64,000 nucleotides of DNA from Sulfuritalea sp. (GTDB lineage: Bacteria; Pseudomonadota; Gammaproteobacteria; Burkholderiales; Rhodocyclaceae): assembly GCA_030651305.1 (NCBI GenBank), contig JAUSCI010000033.1:1-64000 (forward strand). Direction: 5' to 3'. Positions 43,258 to 52,982 of this stretch are shown here, piece after piece. The position numbers and the translations under genes are program-made. Each line of letters starts with the position of its first letter. Positions within the stretch are counted from its first letter, which is position 1. The notes beneath the pieces were generated by a model. It made no database searches. It had not been told where the DNA came from and was given only the letters and a program-made list of their open reading frames with translations.

Positions 43258-43759
43258 CGGACCTCTCCGGTTGCGGCGGAATTTCGTCAAATCCTGAAAG
43301 GCCAAGCGTCAGATGCCAGTAGTTCCAGGACCTTGGGGAAAACCAGCCGGGCCTGGCAGCGGACAGCACCTGCCTGACTCTCATGCGGCCCACTTCTGCT
43401 TCCAGCGCCTTGACATCCTCATAAGTCCCGATGTCCATGACCTGGGCGATGACTCTGTCTTCATCGGGTTCGATTCCGGGAGTCTTCCACCAGATGTAGC
43501 GCTTCCGCAAACGCTTGAGAAGCTTCGAAGACCAAGGAAGGCGAGGCGGATCAGCACGCGTCGGCGCAAGCAAAATTTCCAGACCGAGAAAATCGCCGAG
43601 AGCATTTACTCGTCCGAAACCAAGCTCAGGAACCTTTCCGGATTCAAGCGCGTTTACCGTCGCTCGCGATAGTCCGCAGGCCACCGCCAGTTCCTTCTGG
43701 GTGATTCCGCGCTCTTTTCTGGCCTGCCTGATTGCGATTCCTATCTCGTTGAGTTCCAT
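43184..43759 (-). CDS. XRE-family HTH antitoxin/regulator
   Basis: 191 residues. Residues 6-60 form an XRE helix-turn-helix: IRQARKERGITQKELAVACG, then LSRATVNALESGKVPE. The C-terminal part (about 75-170) contains WSSKLLKRLRKRYIWWKTPG and is of unknown fold; it likely binds the toxin. The gene lies upstream of and overlaps the nucleotidyltransferase toxin gene. It should repress its own operon via the TGTCAA-N6-TTGACA repeat at 43811-43828. Confidence 0.8.
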   Translation of the reverse strand: MELNEIGIAIRQARKERGITQKELAVACGLSRATVNALESGKVPELGFGRVNALGDFLGLEILLAPTRADPPRLPWSSKLLKRLRKRYIWWKTPGIEPDEDRVIAQVMDIGTYEDVKALEAEVGRMRVRQVLSAARPGWFSPRSWNYWHLTLGLSGFDEIPPQPERSDAIQSDFQDASEKPAASMESAWPS

Positions 43760-43787
43760 ACTGTTTCCAGACCAATTCCCAAGCAGA

Positions 43788-43828
43788 ATTGTCGCATCCG
43801 GCTCGCTTTATGTCAATTATTTTTGACA
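43788..43828 (-). promoter_or_regulatory. Promoter with operator for the XRE/nucleotidyltransferase pair
   Basis: On the minus strand TTGACA (plus 43811-43816), a 17-base spacer and GACAAT (plus 43788-43793) form a good sigma-70 promoter. The perfect inverted repeat TGTCAA-N6-TTGACA (43811-43828) covers the -35 box, as expected for autorepression by the XRE protein. Confidence 0.65.
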
Positions 43829-43889
43829 TTCGTAGAGCTCGCGGCGTCGTCAAAATACAGATGGCGCGGCCATCCGTGCCGCTGACGCA

Positions 43890-46800
43890 TCATTTCTCCG
43901 ACGCTAACTTCATCAACTCCCGCACCGTCGCCAGCGCCGCCGGGAAGTCGAAACGCTCGATCTGCCGCTCCAGTTGCTTCGCCTCGGCGCCTAGCGTAGC
44001 GCGCAGCAGCGGCTGGCTGGCCGCGAACAGATCGCCGGCCCGTATATCGTCGGTGGCCAGCAGCGGCTCCATCTGTTTGAGCACCGCTCGGGCCCGGATC
44101 GGATCGGCGGCGACTTCGCCGGCGCTGGCCTGTGCCGCGGGCAAGAGCGCCAGCACCGCGTCCAGCGCGCTCTGCTCGGTCTGCAGGGCCTCCAGCAGGA
44201 CAGGCAAGGTCTCTGCCGGGGCCTCGTTGCGCAGCGCCAGTTCCAGGGTCGCCGCGGCCTCCTGCAGGCGAGTCACCGCCAGGCTCCCAGCCGCGCCCTT
44301 GAGCGCGTGTGCGCGTCGCCGGGCGGCATCGACCTTGCCCGCGGCAAGCTCGTCGCGCAGTTGCTGCGCATCGTCGCGATGGCTGACGGCAAGCTGCAGC
44401 AGCAGTTTGGTGTAGGCGGCGCCGTCGCCGCGCAGGACGGCCAGACCCCGCTGCGCGTCGATCCCGTCGAACGCGGTGAGCGCGCGGGGCAGGCTTGGCA
44501 GATCCTCCCGCGGCGCTGCCGGCACGGTGCGCGCGCGACCAGCGACTTCACCCGGCAGTACATCCACTCTTTCTGTCATCGTCGCCGACAGCCAGAGCAG
44601 CAAGGCCTGGTACAACGCCTGGGGCTCGACTGGCTTGGTGATGAAGTCGTTCATGCCGGCTTCTTCGCAGGCCAGGCGGTCTTCGCTAAAAGCGTTGGCG
44701 GTCATCGCCAGGATCGGTTTGTTTTCCCATCCCGGCAGGGCGCGGATGGCACGGGTAGCTTCGACGCCGTCCAGATTGGGCATTTGCATGTCCATCAGGA
44801 TCAGGTCGTAGTCATGCGCTCGCGCCTGCGCCAGCGCCGCGAAACCGTCGGCCGCCGTGTCCACCACCAGACCCGCGCCATGCAACAGCGCCACCGCCAC
44901 TTCGCGGTTGATCGGGTTGTCCTCGGCCACCAATACCCGGGCGCCGCCGCAGGTGCGGCGCAATTGCGTTTCGGCATCCTCTTCGGCGGCAGGCACCGAT
45001 ACGGCAGGCATGGTGCCGCGGCCACGGTGCAGACGGACCGTAAACCAGAAACAGCTACCCTTTCCCGGCGTGCTGTCAACGCCGACTTCTCCACCCATCA
45101 GTTCGGCCAGGCGCCGGGTGATGGCAAGACCGAGGCCGGTACCGCCGTATTTGCGCGTGGTCGTGGCGTCGGCCTGCTCGAAGGCATGAAACAGGCGTGT
45201 CGTCTGCTCCGGCGAAATGCCGATGCCGGTGTCCTCGACCTCGAAGCGCACCAGAATCGCGTCGCCATTTTCATGCAGCAGGACGGCGCGCAGGGTAATC
45301 ACACCTTGCTCGGTAAACTTGACGGCGTTGCCGGCGTAGTTGAGCAGCGCCTGGCGCAGCCACGTCATGTCGCCGCGCAACCACAGGGGCACGTCACCGC
45401 GGTCGACGTCGATGCGCAGCCCCTTTTGCTGCGCGGCACCGCCGATCATGACGGCGACATGGTCGAGCACGGCAGTGAGCTTGAAGTCGCCACTATCGAG
45501 TTGCATTCGGCCGGCCTCGATCTTCGAGAGGTCGAGGATGTCGGTGATGATGGACAACAGATGCTGTCCGGCACTGTCGATCTTGTTCAGCCAGTCAAGC
45601 TGTTGCGGCGTCGTTTGGGTGCGCCTCATCAGGTGGGTAAGGCCGATGATGGCGTTCATCGGGGTGCGAATCTCGTGGCTCATGTTGGCCAGGAAGTTGG
45701 TCTTGGCAATGTTGGCGGCCTCGGCCTGGTGTTGGGCGGTGACCAGTTCAATGGTGCGCTTCTCCACCAGTTCCAGCAGATGGTGCCGGTGCGCATCGAG
45801 TTCGAGTCCGAGACGCTTCTTCTCGGTGATGTCTTCCTTCACTGCAACGTAGTGGCTGATCGAACCGTCGGCCTGGCGCAGCGGCGTGATGATGGCGAAC
45901 TCGACATACTCGCTGCCGTCCTTGCGCTTGTTCTGGAATTCGCCCTTCCACGGCTGGCCCAGGGTCAGCTCTGCCCACATGGCGGCATAGGTCTCCGGCG
46001 GCGTCTTGCCCGAGTGCAGCACACGCGGGTTCTTGCCGATCACTTCCTCGCGGCTGTAGCCGGTGGCCCGGACGAAGGCTTCGTTGACATACTCGATCTC
46101 GGCATCGACGTTGGTGATGGCGATGCTTTCCGGGCTTTGCTCGACGGCCAATGACAGCTTGCGCAATTGGGCTTCGGCATCCTTGCGCTCGGTGATGTCG
46201 CGCGTCACCGACAAAATGCATTGCTCGCCGTTGAGGGTTATCACATGCGCGGACAAAAGTGCGGCGAGCACCCGACCATCCTTGGCGACGAACTCAATCT
46301 CCATATTTTCGCACTTGCCGTCGCGCCGCAGGATTTCAAGCAGCCGCTGCCGGTCGTCCAGGTTGTGCCAGAGGTTGATTTCCAGCGATGCCCTGCCGAT
46401 GACCTCTTCCCGATTCCAGCCGGTCAGCCGCGAGAAGCCCTCATTGATATCCAGAAAAACACCGTTCGCGAGCCGGTTGATATTGACCGCGTCGGGACTG
46501 GTCAGGAACGCCGTGCGGTAGCGTTCCTCGCTTTCGCGCAGCGCAATCTCCGACCGGCGCTGGTGCACGATGTGCCAGATCGCGTCGGCGATCAGCCGTA
46601 CCGTCTCGACGTCCAGATCGGTGTAGGGCTCGGGCTTGTTGCCCACTCCGGCCAGCATGCGTACCAGACCGCCCTCGATCACCGGTACGCTGATCAGGCG
46701 CTGCAGATCGGCATGACCTTCGGGCAGACCGTGCTTGTCGGGCGCATCGGCATAGTCGTTGAACATCACCGGCGCCCTCTTGCGCAGGGCGTCGGCCCAG

Positions 46801-47723
46801 ATTCCGGCCTGGCTGATCGGGTAGTGGCTGTCGGCCACCGCATGGCAATAGTGTTCCAGCGTGGCGCGCGACCAGGCCACCAGTTCGATGCTCTGCTGGT
46901 CCTCGTGCACGAAATGGATGAAGGCGATGCGGCTGCCGGTGAGTTGCTCGGCCAGTTCCTGGCCGAATTGCATGAACGCTCTCTCGTCCATCGTGTCGGC
47001 GGCGCCTGGCAGGGCCAGCAGGGCTTCGGCGCGACGGCCATAGAGATCCCGGTTTACGTCATCCTTTTTGCGCTCACTGATGTCGCGGGCGATGCCGAAC
47101 ATGCCGATCACCTTGCCGGCGGAGTCTTGCAGCGGCCCCTTGGTGCTCTGGAAGGTGCGCCGTCCTTCCGGAGTGACGGTGTCATCCTCGAAGGTGATGA
47201 CGCGGTTCTCCGCCATGACCTGGCGGTTGTCGGCGATCAGTTGCCGGGCTATCTCGCGCGGGAACACGGCCGTTTCGTCGCGGCCGAGCACGTCCTCGGC
47301 ACGCTTGCCAGTGAGCCGCGCCGCGCCCCGGCTGAAGAAGATGAAGTGGTCATCGAGGTCCTTGGCAAAAATCGCGTCGGTGGAACTCTCGGCAATGGTT
47401 TCGAGCAGGCGCAGGGCGTGCATTTTTTCCTTCTGCGCCGCGAGTTCGCGCCGGGACGCGGTTAAGACCTGCTCAAGCAGGCGCCGTATCAGGCCATAGA
47501 GCAGTACCGACGTGACGGCGACGAACAGCCAGCCTTTTAGTGTGCTGACCAGCATCATCTGCGCCGGATCGCTGAACAGCCAGCCGGTCGCAGTATCGGA
47601 GAGCAGTATCCAGAGGCCGGCGAAGACGGCATAGGCGAAAACGACACGCAACACTTCGGCTGACGCACTAACGCCGGCGCTTGCCGGCCTGCCGCTGTCC
47701 GCGCCGGGCAAGTGCGCGCTCAT
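43890..47723 (-). CDS. Hybrid sensor histidine kinase with PAS, GAF, receiver and HPt domains
   Basis: 1277 residues from the ATG at 47723. Two membrane helices lie at about 25-45 and 55-78. Then come PAS (about 105-225), GAF (about 240-395), PAS (400-520) and PAS (525-650). HisKA follows with phospho-His 683 ([13 protein letters not shown]), then HATPase (about 735-850), a receiver with phospho-Asp 978 (ILMDMQMP) and an HPt domain with His 1139 ([12 protein letters not shown]). This is a complete internal phosphorelay in one chain. The start overlaps by 4 bases the stop of a small open frame that may be the remnant of another kinase. Confidence 0.92.
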   Translation of the reverse strand: MSAHLPGADSGRPASAGVSASAEVLRVVFAYAVFAGLWILLSDTATGWLFSDPAQMMLVSTLKGWLFVAVTSVLLYGLIRRLLEQVLTASRRELAAQKEKMHALRLLETIAESSTDAIFAKDLDDHFIFFSRGAARLTGKRAEDVLGRDETAVFPREIARQLIADNRQVMAENRVITFEDDTVTPEGRRTFQSTKGPLQDSAGKVIGMFGIARDISERKKDDVNRDLYGRRAEALLALPGAADTMDERAFMQFGQELAEQLTGSRIAFIHFVHEDQQSIELVAWSRATLEHYCHAVADSHYPISQAGIWADALRKRAPVMFNDYADAPDKHGLPEGHADLQRLISVPVIEGGLVRMLAGVGNKPEPYTDLDVETVRLIADAIWHIVHQRRSEIALRESEERYRTAFLTSPDAVNINRLANGVFLDINEGFSRLTGWNREEVIGRASLEINLWHNLDDRQRLLEILRRDGKCENMEIEFVAKDGRVLAALLSAHVITLNGEQCILSVTRDITERKDAEAQLRKLSLAVEQSPESIAITNVDAEIEYVNEAFVRATGYSREEVIGKNPRVLHSGKTPPETYAAMWAELTLGQPWKGEFQNKRKDGSEYVEFAIITPLRQADGSISHYVAVKEDITEKKRLGLELDAHRHHLLELVEKRTIELVTAQHQAEAANIAKTNFLANMSHEIRTPMNAIIGLTHLMRRTQTTPQQLDWLNKIDSAGQHLLSIITDILDLSKIEAGRMQLDSGDFKLTAVLDHVAVMIGGAAQQKGLRIDVDRGDVPLWLRGDMTWLRQALLNYAGNAVKFTEQGVITLRAVLLHENGDAILVRFEVEDTGIGISPEQTTRLFHAFEQADATTTRKYGGTGLGLAITRRLAELMGGEVGVDSTPGKGSCFWFTVRLHRGRGTMPAVSVPAAEEDAETQLRRTCGGARVLVAEDNPINREVAVALLHGAGLVVDTAADGFAALAQARAHDYDLILMDMQMPNLDGVEATRAIRALPGWENKPILAMTANAFSEDRLACEEAGMNDFITKPVEPQALYQALLLWLSATMTERVDVLPGEVAGRARTVPAAPREDLPSLPRALTAFDGIDAQRGLAVLRGDGAAYTKLLLQLAVSHRDDAQQLRDELAAGKVDAARRRAHALKGAAGSLAVTRLQEAAATLELALRNEAPAETLPVLLEALQTEQSALDAVLALLPAAQASAGEVAADPIRARAVLKQMEPLLATDDIRAGDLFAASQPLLRATLGAEAKQLERQIERFDFPAALATVRELMKLASEK

Positions 47724-47920
47724 TGCGGCGCACCGGCAAAGTCCAGCGCATTCACCTGTCGCCTGAGTTCGATCATGGCCAGCTCGCGGCCGACCGCGCT
47801 GCGAATCGCCGTATCGGCAGCGCCGACTCTTCCAGTTGTTTTCTTGACCACGAAACGCCCTCTCGGCAGGTACGGGAATGCCTTGCAACGATGGTACTCC
47901 CGATTGCGACCGGGGAGCAC
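47720..47920 (-). pseudogene. C-terminal remnant, probably of a sensor kinase gene
   Basis: The frame ends [20 protein letters not shown]...GAPQ and its stop overlaps the start of the hybrid kinase gene by 4 bases (ATGA). The phrase RELxMIELRxxVN resembles the last helix often seen at the C-terminus of PAS-type sensor kinases. No catalytic region precedes it, since upstream DNA belongs to the MNT gene region. It is likely a leftover of a deleted gene; the call is an inference from a short match. Confidence 0.4.
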
Positions 47921-47998
47921 GCGGCAGTCCCTGCGCGCGAGGCTGCAAAGTCCCGCTACGATGGGTACGTCACGGACCTTATCGAATCTATCGACATC

Positions 47999-48388
47999 AT
48001 GGCATCCCCCTTGCCGGAAGATCTCTCCAAAGTGCTTGCGGCTACCCCCGAGCTGGCTTTTGCCGTGCTGATCGGCAGCCGGGCGCAGCAGACGGCGCGG
48101 CAGGACAGCGACTGGGATATCGCGGTTTCATGGAGGCCGGTGGCAGATTCATTCCTTCGCCTTGAACGGCATGAGTCCCTGCGACATCGACTGGCGCAAT
48201 GCCTCGATCTTGTCGACGACAGGATCGACCTGATCGATCTGGCCGTCGCCCGCCTCGCCATGAAAGCCGTCGTCGCCGAAGAAGGGAAAGTGCTGCACAT
48301 CAACGACGAGTTGGCGTGGGCCTATTTCCAGACCACGACCTGGCGCGAGCTTGAAGACTACTCCTGGGATCGCGCCCATGCGGCTTGA
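47999..48388 (+). CDS. MNT-domain nucleotidyltransferase (MntA-type antitoxin)
   Basis: 129 residues from the ATG at 47999. The minimal nucleotidyltransferase motif is FAVLIGSRAQQTARQDSDWD (GSR..., then DSDWD with both metal Asp). MntA enzymes AMPylate their HEPN partner toxin to keep it inactive (type VII system). The hepT gene starts 11 bases inside the end of this gene, as usual, but is cut short after 26 codons. The antitoxin therefore looks like an orphan. Confidence 0.8.
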   Translation: MASPLPEDLSKVLAATPELAFAVLIGSRAQQTARQDSDWDIAVSWRPVADSFLRLERHESLRHRLAQCLDLVDDRIDLIDLAVARLAMKAVVAEEGKVLHINDELAWAYFQTTTWRELEDYSWDRAHAA

Positions 48389-48458
48389 ACTCTATCTGGC
48401 GGAAACGGCGCGCATCGCCCACGAACAGACCAGTCTGCTCGATGAAACCGGGGTCTGA
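48378..48458 (+). pseudogene. Truncated HEPN toxin gene (HepT N-terminus)
   Basis: The frame starts at the ATG overlapping the MNT gene by 11 bases and reads MRLELYLAETARIAHEQTSL, then LDETGV and stops at TGA. HepT proteins are about 110-140 residues with an R-x4-6-H active site, which is absent here. The reading is lost at a palindromic ACCGGGGTCTGACCCCGGT and repeated CCGGTTTGACCC units. Confidence 0.6.
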
Positions 48459-48499
48459 CCCCGGTTTGACCCCCGCCGGTTTGACCCCCGGTTTGACCC
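48447..48499. repeat. REP-like palindrome and CCGGTTTGACCC repeats
   Basis: ACCGGGGTC-T-GACCCCGGT (48447-48465) is a perfect 9-base inverted repeat. CCGGTTTGACCC then occurs at 48461, 48476 and 48488. The rest of 48500-48635 has no recognisable gene. The block interrupts the HEPN gene. Confidence 0.6.
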
Positions 48500-48635
48500 G
48501 GGCGCGGCGCCTTCGGCGTCGGCTGGCGATCTGGCGGAAGCGGACCCGGTCATGGCCGAAGCTTGCGGTCAGGAGGCCAACACACTGGCCTCGGAGATGA
48601 CAAGCACGCGCCGGCGCTCCGGCGTCAACCGCACG

Positions 48636-49721
48636 TCAATCCTCTTCCCGATACTTCTTGGCGATGGCGACGAACTCGTCGAAACTGGCAAGAAAAGCAT
48701 CGACCACATCGGGATCGAAGTGCTTGCCGCGCCCGGCGGAAATGATGTCGCGGGCTTCGGCGAACGACATGGGCAGTTTGTACACCCGCGGCGAGATCAA
48801 GGCGTCGAATACATCGGCCAGCGCCATCAGCCGCGCCGAAATCGGGATGGACTCGCCGGCCAGGCCGTCGGGATAGCCGCTGCCGTCCCACTTCTCGTGA
48901 TGCCAGTGCGCAATCTCCTTGGCCAGGGCGAGAAATTCGAGGGGCGTCTCGGCATCGGTCTCGGCCTGATCGACGGCATCGGAACCCAGCCTGGAATGGG
49001 TTTTCATGATTTCCCACTCCTTCGGCGTGAGCGGACCGGGTTTCTGCAGAATGTTGTCGGGTATGCCCACCTTGCCGATGTCGTGCAGCGGCGCCGACTT
49101 GGTCAACAGGTCGATGTTTCTCGGCGTGAGAAAGGCCGCAAAGTGCGGGTGCTCCTTTAGCCGCAAGGCCAGGAGATGGACATAGCCCTGAGTGCGGTTG
49201 ATGTGGTTGCCGGTCTCCGGATCGCGAGTCTCGGCAAGGTGGGCCAGCGCCCGGATGGTGACGAACTGGGTCTGATCGTTTTCGGCCATGCGCCGCGCGA
49301 CTTCGGCTTCGAGGGTGGCGTTCTGGTCCTTCATCCAGTCGCGCGCCTGCTTGGCCTGGAGTTGCGTGCGCACCCGGGCCAGTACCACGACGGGATTAAT
49401 CGGCTTGGTGATGTAATCGGCGGCGCCGAGTTGCAGGCCGCGCGCCTCGTCTGCCGCCTCGACCAGTGCCGTGAGGAAAACCACCGGAATGCCGCGCGTC
49501 AAGGGGTCTTCGCGCAACTTCTCGAGTACCGCATAGCCATCCATGCCGGGCATCATCACGTCGAGCAGGACCAGATCCGGCCGCGGCTCGCTCATCGCCG
49601 CGCGCATGGCACTTTCGCCCGAACTGGCGGCGCGCACCTGGTACTCGGAGCGCAGCAGACTGGTGAGCAGATGCAGGTTTGTCGGCTCGTCGTCGACGAT
49701 GAGAATGGTTGATGCGGCCAC
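48636..49721 (-). CDS. Response regulator with HD-GYP phosphodiesterase domain
   Basis: 361 residues. The N-terminal receiver (residues 5-125) has VDDEPTN, the phospho-Asp in LVLLDVMMPGMDG and KPI. A short coiled linker follows, then the HD-GYP domain (about 150-345) with HLAETRDPETGNHINRT, APLHDIGKVGIPD (HD), HHEKWDGSGYPDGL (HH..DGSGYP) and ALADVFDAL. HD-GYP enzymes hydrolyse c-di-GMP. The start is GTG at 49721. It is divergent from the GGDEF gene with about 110 bases between, so the two could form a make-and-break pair. Confidence 0.93.
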   Translation of the reverse strand: MAASTILIVDDEPTNLHLLTSLLRSEYQVRAASSGESAMRAAMSEPRPDLVLLDVMMPGMDGYAVLEKLREDPLTRGIPVVFLTALVEAADEARGLQLGAADYITKPINPVVVLARVRTQLQAKQARDWMKDQNATLEAEVARRMAENDQTQFVTIRALAHLAETRDPETGNHINRTQGYVHLLALRLKEHPHFAAFLTPRNIDLLTKSAPLHDIGKVGIPDNILQKPGPLTPKEWEIMKTHSRLGSDAVDQAETDAETPLEFLALAKEIAHWHHEKWDGSGYPDGLAGESIPISARLMALADVFDALISPRVYKLPMSFAEARDIISAGRGKHFDPDVVDAFLASFDEFVAIAKKYREED

Positions 49722-49832
49722 GACTGCTTTCTTTCCCGGTTGATAGCCCGACCATCATACCCGCTGCCGTCATATCGGGGGGAGGAAGCGGAGCCGCCCG
49801 ACGCGCGCTGCCGTCAGCGGACAAGGGGCATA

Positions 49833-50945
49833 ATGGCGACGTTGAAGCGCAGGCGGAACCAGACGGGGAGCGAACCAAAAATGGGACTGATGGACAAGGA
49901 GGCGGAAATCCCCACCTCCATCGAAGAGGAGCAGCTCCACGGAATCTCGCGCTCCGTAGGCGAAATCGAGTGGCTGCTGCTGGTTGTGGTCCTGTTGTAC
50001 CACGCCTTCGGCGGCACCGACCCGGATGAGAGGCCGGGCATCGTCCTCGCCATGGTGCTTTACACCATGTCCATCATGGGCTTGCGTTACGCCATGTTTT
50101 TCAAGCGCGAGTCGCGATGGAAACTCGCGGTGGAAACCTGGATCATGACCGCCTTCATCACCTGGGCGCTGCTGCATACCGGCAGGCTCGAAAGCCCGCT
50201 GCTGAACTGCTATCTGCTGATAATCATTACCAGCGCACTGGCCCTGGGCAAGCTCACCACGCTCCTCGAACTGTTACTGATCGCCGCCTGCTTCGTCCTG
50301 TTGGGCGGCGACTACTCCCTGGTCGAAATAGTCTCGCTCAAGTATCTCGCCGGCATTTTTGCCCAGTTCGCGCCGCTGGTACTGGTGGCCTACATCACCA
50401 CCATGTTTGCCTCGGACATACGCTACGGACTCAACCAGGCAAAATTCCTGCCGGAAACCGACACGGTGACCGAGGCCCTCAGCGGGCGTGGATTCGCCAT
50501 CATCGCCGACAGCCTGTTCGGCCAGGCGGTGCGCTACAACAGGGCCATCACCCTGCTGGTCATCGAATGCGACACGCTGAAGCAGGTCAACGATGAGTAT
50601 GGTTACAAAGCGGGAGACGCCTTGCTGATGTCGCTGGTCAAGTGCATCCAGGGACAGCTCCGCCGCTCGGACGTGCTGGCGCGCCAGAGCGGCGAAGAGT
50701 TTGTCGTGCTGCTCCCGGAAACGCCCGCTACCGGAGCAATCCACATCGCCGAAAAGATACGCATCAGCGTGGCGACGAGTACGCTGAAGCTGATCGGCAG
50801 AAACATCACCACGACAGTCAGCATCGGCACGGCCAGCTATCCCCACGATGGCAACACTCTGGATCTTCTGCTGGCCCAAGCCACCCGCAACATGTACCAG
50901 GCCCGCCGCGCCGGCAGCAACAGCGTCCAGCAATCAGCGGTTTGA
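49833..50945 (+). CDS. Membrane-bound GGDEF diguanylate cyclase
   Basis: 370 residues from the ATG at 49833 (AAGGGG 6 bases upstream). Residues about 45-190 form five to six membrane helices with no known sensor name. The GGDEF domain (about 215-365) has the loop RQSGEEFVVLLPE, an SGEEF variant that is often active, and ECDTLKQVNDEYGYKAGDALL for metal and GTP binding. No RxxD inhibitory site is seen where expected. It should make c-di-GMP at the membrane. Confidence 0.85.
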   Translation: MATLKRRRNQTGSEPKMGLMDKEAEIPTSIEEEQLHGISRSVGEIEWLLLVVVLLYHAFGGTDPDERPGIVLAMVLYTMSIMGLRYAMFFKRESRWKLAVETWIMTAFITWALLHTGRLESPLLNCYLLIIITSALALGKLTTLLELLLIAACFVLLGGDYSLVEIVSLKYLAGIFAQFAPLVLVAYITTMFASDIRYGLNQAKFLPETDTVTEALSGRGFAIIADSLFGQAVRYNRAITLLVIECDTLKQVNDEYGYKAGDALLMSLVKCIQGQLRRSDVLARQSGEEFVVLLPETPATGAIHIAEKIRISVATSTLKLIGRNITTTVSIGTASYPHDGNTLDLLLAQATRNMYQARRAGSNSVQQSAV

Positions 50946-50959
50946 TCCGCCGCTGCCGC

Positions 50960-52243
50960 TCAGGGATACAGTCCGCGCTGTTCGCGGGCGGCAAGCACGC
51001 GCTTGCAGGCGATCACGAACGCCGCGGTCCTGATCGACAATTTGCGTTCCTGCGCCAGCCGCCAGATGGCATCGAAGGCCTTCATCATGATGCTTTCAAG
51101 CCGGTCGTTGATCTCTTCCTCGCTCCAGAAGAAGCTCGAAAAATCCTGCACCCATTCGAAGTAGGACACTGTGACGCCACCGGCATTGGCGAGCACGTCG
51201 GGGATCACCAGAATATCCCGCTCGTGCAGGATGTCGTCGGCCGCCGGAGTGGTCGGCCCGTTGGCGCCTTCGACGACGACCCTGGCGCGCAGGCCGCGCG
51301 CCCTTTCCGGTGTCAGTTGGCCCTCGAGGGCGGCGGGAACGAAATACTCGCACTCAAGTTGCCAGAAGTCCTCCTCGCCGAGAGGCTCGGCGCCGAAGAA
51401 GCCGGAAAGGCTGCCATGCGCCGCCGCATGGGCGAGTGCGGCGGGGATGTCGATGCCGGCCGGATTGCAGAGCGTGGCTTCGGCGTCCTGCAGGGCGATG
51501 ACCTTGGCCCCGTTCTCGCGAAAAATCCGCGCCGCGATGCCGCCGACATTGCCGAAGCCCTGCACCACAACCCGCGCGGCGTCGATCGGGACGCCGACAC
51601 GAATTCCGGCTTCGCGGGCGGCGATGTACACGCCGCGTCCCGTCGCTTCCTGACGCCCGAGTGATCCACCCAGCGCGACCGGCTTGCCGGTGACGACACC
51701 GCTGGCGGTATGCCCGACGTTCATCGAATAGGTGTCCATCATCCAGGCCATGGTCTGCTCGCTGGTGCCGATATCGGGCGCCGGAATGTCCTTGCCCGGC
51801 CCGATGACAATGCCGATCTCCGAGGTATAGCGACGTGTGATGCGCTCCAGTTCGGCGGCCGAGAAGCCTCGCGGATCGATGCGGACGCCGCCTTTGGCGC
51901 CACCGAAGGGCAGTCCCAGCGCGGCATTCTTGATGGTCATCCAGCCGGCCAGCGCCATCACCTCGTTCAGCGTCACCGCCGCATGAAAGCGCACGCCGCC
52001 CTTGCCCGGACCGCGCGACAGGTTGTGCTGCACGCGATAACCCTCATAGTGCGCTATCGCGCCGTCATCGCGCACGATGGGCACATCGACCACCAGAATG
52101 CGTTTGGGATGCTTGAGGGTTTCTATCCAGCGCGACAAGGATCCCAGATGAGGCGCGACACGATCGATCTGCTCGATGAAACTGGCCCAGGGCTCGGCTC
52201 TTGCCGGATCGAGGTAGGAAAGGCGGCTGGCGGCGGCTGTCAT
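50960..52243 (-). CDS. gdhA: Glu/Leu/Phe/Val-type glutamate dehydrogenase
   Basis: 427 residues from the ATG at 52243. It interconverts glutamate and 2-oxoglutarate plus ammonia. The substrate loop is [11 protein letters not shown] (about 78-88), the catalytic Lys is in [13 protein letters not shown] (about 112-124), and the nucleotide loop is QGFGNVGG. C-terminal [13 protein letters not shown] is typical. It is 40 bases downstream of the winged-helix gene, on the same strand. Together with the divergent 5-oxoprolinase operon it would use glutamate derived from pyroglutamate. Confidence 0.93.
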   Translation of the reverse strand: MTAAASRLSYLDPARAEPWASFIEQIDRVAPHLGSLSRWIETLKHPKRILVVDVPIVRDDGAIAHYEGYRVQHNLSRGPGKGGVRFHAAVTLNEVMALAGWMTIKNAALGLPFGGAKGGVRIDPRGFSAAELERITRRYTSEIGIVIGPGKDIPAPDIGTSEQTMAWMMDTYSMNVGHTASGVVTGKPVALGGSLGRQEATGRGVYIAAREAGIRVGVPIDAARVVVQGFGNVGGIAARIFRENGAKVIALQDAEATLCNPAGIDIPAALAHAAAHGSLSGFFGAEPLGEEDFWQLECEYFVPAALEGQLTPERARGLRARVVVEGANGPTTPAADDILHERDILVIPDVLANAGGVTVSYFEWVQDFSSFFWSEEEINDRLESIMMKAFDAIWRLAQERKLSIRTAAFVIACKRVLAAREQRGLYP

Positions 52244-52283
52244 GGTGCTGAGGTCCTCACTGGAATGTTCGAAATCCGGTCGA

Positions 52284-52844
52284 TCAGATGGAAGATGCGG
52301 CCCGCGCGCCCTGATCGTAGCGACCGGACAGGGTCCGCAGCAGACGCGCCATCTCGCCGAGGCGGACGTTCTCATCCTCTGCGCCGGAAAATCCCGGCAT
52401 CAGGCAGGCCTCGCGCACCTGGCGATAGCGCTCGCACAGAGCCCGCCCGGCGTCCGTAGTCGACCAGAGCACTTCCTTGCCGCGCCGGGTGTTCGATACC
52501 AGATCAAGATTGGCGAGCTTCTTCAGGGCGTAGGAGACGACGTGGGTGTCTTCGATGTTGAGCACGAAGCAGATGTCGGCCAGCTTCTTCTCCCGACCGC
52601 GGTGATTGACGTGATGCACGACGAGGATCTCCGTCTCGGTCATGTCCTTGACCCCGGCGCCGGCCATGCAGCGCGTCATCCAGCGGCCGAAGGCGTGGCT
52701 GGTGATGATCAGGCCGAACTCGAGTTCCGACAGCTCCGGGCACTTGTCGGACACCAGATGCTCTGAGGAGACAATGCGGCGTACCCCGGATTCGCCGCCA
52801 CCGCTTGGTTTCAAGGAAGTCTTGCCTGTCGCCTTTTTTGCCAT
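52284..52844 (-). CDS. Winged-helix (MarR-like) transcription regulator
   Basis: 186 residues from the ATG at 52844; an upstream start at 52907 is possible. [20 protein letters not shown] and [22 protein letters not shown] form the helix-turn-helix, and [20 protein letters not shown] is the wing. The length and the N-terminal basic tail fit a MarR-like winged-helix regulator. It lies between gdhA and the divergent TRAP operon and is a good candidate to control both. The ligand could be pyroglutamate or glutamate; this is inferred. Confidence 0.75.
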   Translation of the reverse strand: MAKKATGKTSLKPSGGGESGVRRIVSSEHLVSDKCPELSELEFGLIITSHAFGRWMTRCMAGAGVKDMTETEILVVHHVNHRGREKKLADICFVLNIEDTHVVSYALKKLANLDLVSNTRRGKEVLWSTTDAGRALCERYRQVREACLMPGFSGAEDENVRLGEMARLLRTLSGRYDQGARAASSI

Positions 52845-52891
52845 GATGATGTTTGCCTGTATCTGCTCGACAACATAATTGAAACATTTTA

Positions 52892-52920
52892 TTGACGTTT
52901 TGTACATGTAATGTTAACGT
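52892..52920 (+). promoter_or_regulatory. Promoter with TACATGTA palindrome for the TRAP/5-oxoprolinase operon
   Basis: TTGACG (52892-52897), a 17-base spacer and TAACGT (52915-52920) form a plausible promoter. The perfect palindrome TACATGTA (52903-52910) sits in the spacer and could be the operator of the divergent winged-helix regulator. Confidence 0.45.
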
Positions 52921-52982
52921 TATGTCCGCATGCCTGCCATTCACTTCCGTTTGACCCGCCACTTTTCGTGAGGAATCCGTCG

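Noticed and set aside
44307-46154. 615-residue plus-strand open frame
   Set aside because: Antisense to the hybrid kinase catalytic domains; no motifs.
48447-48499. CRISPR-like repeat array
   Set aside because: The repeats are only about 12 bases and almost touch; there are no spacers of constant length and no cas genes.
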